This document shows positions 1 to 4,191 of a stretch of 11,858 bases of DNA, piece after piece. The notes beneath the pieces are model-generated. The model did no database searches, was not told the origin of the DNA, and worked only from the letters and a program-made list of their open reading frames with translations. The stretch comes from Firmicutes bacterium CAG:110 (GTDB lineage: Bacteria; Bacillota; Clostridia; Oscillospirales; Oscillospiraceae): assembly GCA_000434635.1 (NCBI GenBank), contig HF988142.1, positions 1 to 11,858 on the forward strand. The letters run 5' to 3'. The position numbers and the translations under genes were made by a program. Each line of letters opens with the position of its first letter. The stretch's first letter is position 1.

Positions 1-63
1 AGCGTGCTGAGTTAAGTCGATAAGCATTTATTTTTATTTTTGTCATAAGATCATTTTTTTGGC

Positions 64-92
64 TTGACAAAAGAGGTTTAACGTGTTAGACT
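64..92 (+). promoter_or_regulatory. Sigma-A type promoter for the GNAT/acetyltransferase cluster
   Basis: A perfect -35 box TTGACA (64-69) is followed by a 17-base spacer and the -10 box TAGACT (87-92). T-rich tracts just upstream (28-60) could act as an UP-like element. Transcription would start near base 99, leaving about 145 nt of leader before the acetyltransferase ATG at 243. This is the best promoter match I noticed in the window. It is inferred from sequence only. Confidence 0.7.
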
Positions 93-129
93 TCTGCGCT
101 GGGTTTAATACATTAAACTGCCATAGAGA

Positions 130-162
130 ATGTCTGAAGTGCATTACGTCCGCTTTACATAA
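130..162 (+). CDS. Possible 10-residue leader peptide (MSEVHYVRFT)
   Basis: A short reading frame ATG...TAA lies inside the long leader between the 64-92 promoter and the acetyltransferase. Its Shine-Dalgarno match is poor (only AGAG, close to the ATG), so translation is uncertain. Cat, erm and vat-like genes in Firmicutes are often controlled by ribosome stalling on such short leader peptides; a hairpin follows at 180-198. The link is inference from position alone, and a chance ORF of this length is quite possible. Confidence 0.25.
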   Translation: MSEVHYVRFT

Positions 163-179
163 AATTGTCCGGACGGCAA

Positions 180-198
180 ACTGCGTAGAATACGCAGT
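180..198 (+). promoter_or_regulatory. Leader hairpin upstream of the GNAT gene
   Basis: ACTGCGTA (180-187) and TACGCAGT (191-198) form a perfect 8-bp stem with a GAA loop, 44 bases before the start codon. A second small inverted repeat, GTTTAA/TTAAAC, is at 103-118. The copy of CTGCG at 94-98 could in principle compete for CGCAG at 193-197. No run of T directly follows the stem, so it is not a typical terminator. It may be an attenuator element or simply leader structure. Confidence 0.4.
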
Positions 199-242
199 AA
201 TTAATTTTAAAAATATTTCGTTCATTACAAGGGAGAATCATT

Positions 243-869
243 ATGAAAGATAATAAAATTACAATCCGTCTTGAAACCAAAAACGATTACCGCGAGACCG
301 AAAACCTGACGCGGGAAGCGTTCTGGAATGTATATCGTCCTGGCTGTATGGAACATTATGTGCTTCACTGTTATCGCCGTGATCCCGCGTTTGTTCCGGA
401 GCTGGATTTTGTCATGGAGCTTGACGGCGAGCTGATCGGACAAGTCATCTATGTGCGCTCGGAGATCGTGTGCGATGATGGACGAAAGGTGCCAATCATG
501 ACTTTTGGCCCAATCGGTATTGCACCCGATTATAAACGAAAAGGCTATGGAAAGCGTCTGCTGGATTATTCCATGGAAAAGGCAAAAGAAATGGGGGCTG
601 GCGCGCTGGCCATTACCGGCAACGTTGATTTCTATGGCAAGTCCGGCTTTGTTCCTGCAAAATCAAAGGGTGTACGCTACGCTGATGACCCGGAGGCGGA
701 TTATTTCCTCATCAAAGAGCTGACACCGGGGTTTTTAGACGGTATTTCCGGTACCTATCAGGACCCGGAGGGATATTTTGTCTGTGAGAAGGATCCGGAA
801 GCATTTGAACAATTTGAGGCGACTTTCCCGGAGAAGGAGAAGCTTACGCTGCCGGGACAGCTGCTTTGA
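243..869 (+). CDS. GNAT-family N-acetyltransferase
   Basis: This 208-residue protein is a Gcn5-related acetyltransferase, which moves the acetyl group of acetyl-CoA to an amine; its substrate cannot be told from sequence. The core is clear: the beta4/motif A region FGPIGIAPDYKRKGYGKRLL (about residues 88-107) includes the pyrophosphate-binding KRKGYGKR loop at 98-105, followed by the motif B-like stretch ending in DFYGKSGFVPA (129-139). An acidic C-terminal extension of about 50 residues follows, as in the YhbS-like group. The start ATG is preceded by AAGGGAGAATCATT (Shine-Dalgarno AAGGGAG, 229-235). It is the only undamaged gene of the first block; broken antibiotic-type acetyltransferase genes follow within 10 bp. 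Function as a resistance or protein/small-molecule acetylase is inference. Confidence 0.85.
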   Translation: MKDNKITIRLETKNDYRETENLTREAFWNVYRPGCMEHYVLHCYRRDPAFVPELDFVMELDGELIGQVIYVRSEIVCDDGRKVPIMTFGPIGIAPDYKRKGYGKRLLDYSMEKAKEMGAGALAITGNVDFYGKSGFVPAKSKGVRYADDPEADYFLIKELTPGFLDGISGTYQDPEGYFVCEKDPEAFEQFEATFPEKEKLTLPGQLL

Positions 870-878
870 GCAGAAAAA

Positions 879-1377
879 ATGGGCGACAAAATTTATCCCG
901 CACCGGTGACAGGGAGACCGTATATCTGAAAAACGTCGTGACCGGGCCGAATATTCAGGTCGGCGACTACACCATCTATAATGTTTTTGTTCACGATCCT
1001 AGGAATTTTGAAAAGAACAATGTTCTCTACCACTATCCCGTCAACGGTGACAAGCTGAAAATCGGCAAATTCTACTCCATCGCCTGCGGTGCGAAATTTT
1101 TATTCGCAAGTGGAAATCACACGATGCGGTCGTTCTCTCTGGCGTGACCATTGGAGACGGCGCGATCATCGGCAGCCGTGCCATGGTGACGAAGAATGTG
1201 CCGCCCTATACCATTGTCGCCGGCGTCCCGGCGAAACGCATCCGCAAACGGTTTGACGACGCGACTGCCGAAAAGCTGAAAAATCTCCGCTGGTGGGACT
1301 GGGATGAGGAAAAGATCAGGCATAATATCCCCGCCATTCAGGCGGGGGACATGGACACTTTGGAGAATTCTCTATGA
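879..1377 (+). pseudogene. Broken Vat/CatB-type hexapeptide-repeat acetyltransferase
   Basis: This is the remnant of a xenobiotic (streptogramin A/chloramphenicol type) O-acetyltransferase, a left-handed beta-helix protein normally about 210 residues long. From ATG 879, ten bases after the GNAT stop, the reading begins MGDKIYP. One missing base in the CCC run at 897-899 then shifts it; the following frame reads RTGDRETVYLKNVV, VGDYTIYN, NNVLYHYP, KIGKFYSIACG and GNHTM, the last holding the family's catalytic His. At 1121-1126 the sequence jumps to another frame reading DAVVLSGVTIGDGAIIGSRA, then VPPYTIVAGVPAKRIRKRF and WWDWDEEKI, the normal C-terminus. About 40 codons that family members have here (the STYPF...IGNDVWIG region) are missing. 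No intact protein can be made. Its stop overlaps the ATG of the next gene (ATGA at 1374-1377). Family identity is recognised from memory of Vat/CatB proteins. Confidence 0.8.
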
Positions 1378-1910
1378 AACCAACCGCAGTTGATCCGAAT
1401 ACGACGCCCCGGGCAGAGGCTTATGCGCTCTGGATGGACGCGCCGAACCCCATGGTGACGTTCTTCAAAACGCTGGATGTGACGCCGCTTATCAGGCTCA
1501 GCCGCAGACGCGGGATGAAATTCAATATGCTTCTGTGCTACTGCATCGGCAGGGCTGCAAGCGAAATCAGGGAGTTTTACCTGCTCCCCGTGGGGCGTGA
1601 GCTGCTGCAATACGACACCATCGCGGTGAATACCATCGTGAAGAACAGGACCGGCGAAGTCAGCTCCTGCGACGTGCCGTTTTCGGGCAATCTGGCGCAG
1701 TTCAATGCGGACTATCTGCGGCTGACGCGTTAGGCGGCAGAGTTCTGCGAAAACCACGATCTGACAGACAGCATGGTGATCGGCACTTCCGCCATTGTGG
1801 ATACGGAGATAGACGGCGCGGTGGGCATGAACAGCGGCATTTTCAACAATCCGTTTATCATCTGGGGGAGATACCACAAGGAACAGTCTGACCTCATTGC
1901 GCTGGATTGA
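1374..1910 (+). pseudogene. Broken CatA-type chloramphenicol acetyltransferase homologue
   Basis: The frame starts at ATG 1374, overlapping the previous gene's stop. It encodes MKPTAVDPNTTPRAEAYALW, then KFNMLLCYCIGRAASEI and LAQFNADYLRLTR, and stops at an in-frame amber codon, TAG 1731-1733. The same frame continues with AAEFCENHDL, VIGTSAIVDTEIDGAVGMN and FNNPFIIWGRYHK and ends at TGA 1908-1910. This matches the CatA-like O-acetyltransferase fold, usually about 210 residues. The amber codon probably arose from CAG (Gln). Read through, only 178 codons remain, and the segment with the catalytic HHxxxDG motif expected after 'IIWGRYHK' is gone, leaving EQSDLIALD. So even suppression of the amber would give an inactive enzyme. 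The family call rests on recalled CatA-like sequences. Confidence 0.75.
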
Positions 1911-1923
1911 AAAAGGAGAAAAA

Positions 1924-2165
1924 ATGGTACATCTGGTTTATTGCGATAACGCGGGAAAAAGAGCTGGACAAAATTCTGGCCGGGACAAAGACCATGGTCA
2001 TGCGGGGCGGAAAATCCCTCACAGCCGGGTCTCTGCGGGCGAGCGCCTTTATTTCATGGAAAAGGGGAGCGGCTCCATCACGGCGACTGGCTAATCATCG
2101 AGAAGATCGAAGACGTTGTGGTGGGGACGAGCATCCCGTACAACTATGAAAAATCAAAATTTTAA
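1924..2165 (+). pseudogene. Remnant of a small conserved (ASCH-like?) protein
   Basis: Three frames join into one recognisable protein. Frame 1 from ATG 1924 gives MVHLVYCDNAGK; a frame change near 1955-1960 gives KELDKILAGTKTMVMRG; a second near 2006-2008 gives RKIPHSRVSAGERLYFMEKG; a third at about 2084-2087 gives DWLIIEKIEDVVVGTSIPYN and a natural end EKSKF at TAA 2163-2165. I recall a Clostridia family of about 150 residues with these same blocks, probably ASCH-like (RNA-binding PUA fold), in which some 60-70 residues lie between the last two blocks. That middle part is missing. A good ribosome binding site (AAAAGGAG, 1911-1918) remains. The family assignment is tentative; the frame breaks are plain in the sequence. 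Confidence 0.6.
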
Positions 2166-2177
2166 TGCAATTATATG

Positions 2178-2230
2178 ATACTGAACTCCAATTAAAGTCT
2201 TTTTTAAAGATTTTAATTGGAGTTCAGTAT
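2178..2230. repeat. 53-bp nearly perfect palindrome (possible mini-MITE)
   Basis: ATACTGAACTCCAATTAAA (2178-2196) is exactly complementary to 2212-2230. The inner bases continue the pairing with one G-T wobble and TCTTT/AAAGA, leaving a TTT loop (2203-2205). The ends read TA-CTGAACTCC...GGAGTTCAG-TA, so a TA dinucleotide borders each arm, as expected of IS630/Tc1-mariner-type insertions, which duplicate TA. No transposase is near. It sits just after the broken gene block in AT-rich DNA. It could instead be a bidirectional transcription stop, but neither side has a T run outside the stem. Confidence 0.6.
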
Positions 2231-2262
2231 AAGCTGCAATCGTGTAATTTACTGATACGGAT

Positions 2263-2303
2263 AATGCCCGGAATATGTTGGGATTCAACATATTCCGGGC
2301 ATT
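2263..2303. terminator. Long hairpin, probable convergent terminator
   Basis: AATGCCCGGAATATGTTG (2263-2280) pairs perfectly with 2286-2303 around a 5-base loop, an 18-bp stem with a GC-rich base. It lies 20 bp beyond the stop of the - strand lipoprotein gene and beyond the + strand remnants, so it may end transcripts from both sides. On the + strand only four T follow (2302-2305); on the - strand no clear T run is seen, so intrinsic termination would be weak. Confidence 0.5.
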
Positions 2304-2322
2304 TTGTGTCCGCTTGCAAAGT

Positions 2323-2742
2323 TTATCCGTGGTAATCGCCGGTCGCGGAGTCCACCGTAACATAGGGAACGGTCTTGCCGTCGATCTTCACATAGACCTG
2401 ATAAACGCCGTCGCCCAGATCTTCGTAGTATTCCGGCGTGACGCCGTAGTTCTCCAGCAGGCTCTTTTCAAACTCGATCTTCCATGCTTCCTCCGTACTG
2501 GCGGTCGTCTCCGCCGCCGGCGCGGTCTCAACTGCCGGGGTGGTTTCCTTTATTGTGGGGGCCTGCGTCGTTTCCGGCTGGGTCGTCTGCTGGGTGGACG
2601 GAATTGTCTGGGTAGGCGTATTGTCAGCACGTCCTTTTTCGCAGCCCGCGAAAGCGAGGAGCAGCACCGCCACAAGAATGGCCACGGCAAACAGTTTGCA
2701 GGTATCCAGTAAATTGTCCATTGTCTTGTTTGTATCTTTCAT
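2323..2742 (-). CDS. Small secreted lipoprotein, unknown function
   Basis: The 139-residue product starts with a charged N-terminus and a hydrophobic stretch (about residues 17-32) ending in the lipobox-like LAFAGC, with the likely lipidated Cys at 34. Phe at -3 is unusual but tolerated. Residues about 40-85 are a Thr/Pro/Glu-rich linker typical of wall-spanning spacers. Residues about 86-139 form a small folded domain (VYQVYVKIDGKTVPYVTVDS then TGDYHG), slightly reminiscent of PepSY-like modules. The protein should be anchored on the outer face of the membrane. The ATG at 2742 has AGGAAGG about 10 bases upstream, inside the hairpin at 2755-2786. I do not recognise a specific family; the lipoprotein call is firm, the function unknown. 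Confidence 0.75.
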   Translation of the reverse strand: MKDTNKTMDNLLDTCKLFAVAILVAVLLLAFAGCEKGRADNTPTQTIPSTQQTTQPETTQAPTIKETTPAVETAPAAETTASTEEAWKIEFEKSLLENYGVTPEYYEDLGDGVYQVYVKIDGKTVPYVTVDSATGDYHG

Positions 2743-2754
2743 TCAGGCGATGCC

Positions 2755-2786
2755 TTCCTGATTAAAATTAAGATTTTAATCAGGAA
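2755..2786 (-). promoter_or_regulatory. Hairpin covering the lipoprotein ribosome binding site
   Basis: TTCCTGATTAAAAT (2755-2768) pairs perfectly with 2773-2786 around a 4-base loop. It lies 6 bp beyond the degV stop codon and 12 bp before the lipoprotein ATG on the same (-) strand. In the - strand transcript the 3' arm carries AGGAA of the lipoprotein Shine-Dalgarno. The stem is AT-rich and lacks a following T run, so a standard terminator is less likely than a translation-masking or transcript-end structure. Confidence 0.5.
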
Positions 2787-2792
2787 ATAGTA

Positions 2793-3638
2793 TTATTTTT
2801 TCCGGACGAAAAGAACGCCCAGAGTGCCGGGGCCGCAGTGGCAGGAGACAGTGCATCCGGCCAGCGTTTCGTAAACCTTGTGGAAGTGACCGTAGGTGGA
2901 CACGGCCTCCATAACGGCTTCATGGCACTCGTCGCTGACACCGGTGTGGGTGATGAATAGAATGCCGTCGTCCAGATCGTCCCGGCCGTCAAGACGGTCT
3001 TTGACGTAGTTTGCCAGACACTTGGCGTATTTTCCGCGATACTTTTTCGCAACGCCCATCTTGCCGTCCTTCACCTCGATGCAGGGCTTCAGGTTCAGAA
3101 GGTTCGCGCCAAGTGCGGCGGCGGAGGAGCAGCGGCCGCCCCTGACCAGATAGTCCAGCCTGTCCACGAGGAAGCTGGCTTCCACACGGGAGGTGAAGTC
3201 GTCCAGCTCCCGCTTCAGCTCGTCCAGAGATGCGGCGGTTTTCGCCAGCTCGCAGGCTTTCAGCACCACCAGACCCTGACCGGTGGACAGGTTCCGGGAG
3301 TCAACCACCCGGACGTTTTCAAAATCCTCCGCGGCAATGCAGGCATGGCGGTACGTAGAGGAAAAGTCCGAGCTGATGCAGATATGCACCACGCCGTCAT
3401 ATTCGCCCGCATATTTCGTGAAATGCTCCTGATATTCGCCGACGCTGACGGCGGAGGTGGAGCAGAGGTCGCCGCCTGCGGCGACGTGGGCGAAAATTTC
3501 GGCGGGGGTGATGGTCACGCCGTCAATATATCCCGTCCCGGCCTTGATGACCGTCAGGGGGGTGATGGCGATGTTGTATTCTTTCAGAATGTCAGCGGAA
3601 AGGTCGCAGGTGCTGTCAGCCGTGATTTTGATGTTCAT
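2793..3638 (-). CDS. DegV family fatty-acid-binding protein
   Basis: This 281-residue protein has the usual DegV length and landmarks. The N-terminal ITADSTCDLS (residues 5-14) starts the EDD fold. STSAVSVGEY (60-69) is the T-S-x-x-S lipid-head-binding motif, ISSDFSSTY (88-96) is the second serine-rich loop, and YLVRGGRCS (163-171) and HCGPGTLGVLF (267-277) are conserved. DegV/FakB proteins bind a fatty acid and, with the kinase FakA, present it for phosphorylation and phospholipid synthesis; no FakA is in the window, so that role is inferred from the family. The start has AGGAG 7 bases upstream (AGGAGAACTGTT-ATG). It is 10 bp downstream of the HxlR gene and almost surely cotranscribed with it. 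Cys 262, 266 and 268 make the C-terminal loop unusually cysteine-rich. Confidence 0.9.
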   Translation of the reverse strand: MNIKITADSTCDLSADILKEYNIAITPLTVIKAGTGYIDGVTITPAEIFAHVAAGGDLCSTSAVSVGEYQEHFTKYAGEYDGVVHICISSDFSSTYRHACIAAEDFENVRVVDSRNLSTGQGLVVLKACELAKTAASLDELKRELDDFTSRVEASFLVDRLDYLVRGGRCSSAAALGANLLNLKPCIEVKDGKMGVAKKYRGKYAKCLANYVKDRLDGRDDLDDGILFITHTGVSDECHEAVMEAVSTYGHFHKVYETLAGCTVSCHCGPGTLGVLFVRKK

Positions 3639-3648
3639 AACAGTTCTC

Positions 3649-4023
3649 CTATCGGTTTGTTGGTTTGACGATGGGGTTTGTCCCCATCATGAAGCAGCAG
3701 GGTTCCGTGTCCTTCCGGCGCAGATAGTCCGCACCCCAGTCCCGCATAGCTACGAGAACGGGCATCAGACTGCGGCCGGTTTCCGTCAGGGAGTATTCCA
3801 CCTTGGGCGGGATGACGGGATACACCTCCCGGTGAACCAGACCATTGGCTTCCAGTTCCCGCAGCTGCTGGGTCAGCATTTTTGGCGTCGCGCCCTTGAT
3901 GACCTGACGCAGTTCCGAAAAACGGAGGATGCCCTGAGAAAGGTGCCATAAAATCAAAGCCTTGTATTTTCCGCCGATAAGCTCCAGCGTGGCTTCCACC
4001 GGGCAGTTGTCTTCGTTTGCCAT
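3649..4023 (-). CDS. HxlR-family winged-helix transcriptional regulator
   Basis: The 124-residue protein matches HxlR regulators in length and layout: CPVEATLELIGGKYKALIL (7-25), the winged-helix region RFSELRQVIKGATPKMLTQQ (34-53), REVYPVIPPKVEYSLTETGR (65-84) and a helix to about residue 100. Cys 7 is at the place of the redox-sensing Cys of YodB/HypR-type members, so a thiol or electrophile signal is plausible. The C-terminal tail carries CCFMM (109-113), unusual soft-metal-type residues given the copper exporter next door. The start has a very strong AAGGAGGTG upstream. It is first gene of the degV operon and divergent from copA, so autoregulation, and possibly copA control, through the 4043-4092 palindrome is inferred. 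Confidence 0.9.
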   Translation of the reverse strand: MANEDNCPVEATLELIGGKYKALILWHLSQGILRFSELRQVIKGATPKMLTQQLRELEANGLVHREVYPVIPPKVEYSLTETGRSLMPVLVAMRDWGADYLRRKDTEPCCFMMGTNPIVKPTNR

Positions 4024-4042
4024 TCCGTCACCTCCTTACGGT

Positions 4043-4092
4043 ATCCAAAAGGGAAGTATGGCACATAATAGTGCATACTTGTTTTTTTGGAT
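4043..4092. promoter_or_regulatory. 50-bp palindrome between hxlR-type gene and copA, likely operator
   Basis: The centre pairs AAGTATGGCAC (4054-4064) with GTGCATACTT (4071-4080), one base short of perfect. An outer pair, ATCCAAAA (4043-4050) with TTTTGGAT (4085-4092), extends the symmetry. Dyad sites of this kind in a divergent gap are typical of winged-helix dimers such as HxlR. The right arm overlaps the -35 of the candidate copA promoter. No CopY box (TACAnnTGTA) was seen here. Confidence 0.55.
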
Positions 4093-4106
4093 TATCATGG
4101 TAGAAT
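4079..4106 (+). promoter_or_regulatory. Candidate copA promoter
   Basis: TTGTTT (4079-4084) and TAGAAT (4101-4106) are separated by 16 bases, giving an acceptable sigma-A promoter and a leader of about 80 nt before copA. Its -35 lies in the right half of the 4043-4092 palindrome, so a bound repressor would block it. Confidence 0.45.
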
Positions 4107-4191
4107 GGTATCATAAATGAAGGGAATAGTCAATGAATTTATCCGAAATACGGGTTCGTTTGATGAATTCCACTGAAATGGAGGGAGAATC

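Noticed and set aside
866..881. TTG 866 as start of the CatB/Vat-like gene
   Set aside because: ATG 879 gives MGDKIYP, which fits the family N-terminus once a single missing base is restored; the TTG frame gives an unrelated start overlapping the GNAT stop.
2275..2712. 145-codon + strand frame opposite the lipoprotein
   Set aside because: It is Arg/Gly/Leu-rich without motifs, while the - strand frame has a signal peptide, lipobox and linker in correct order.
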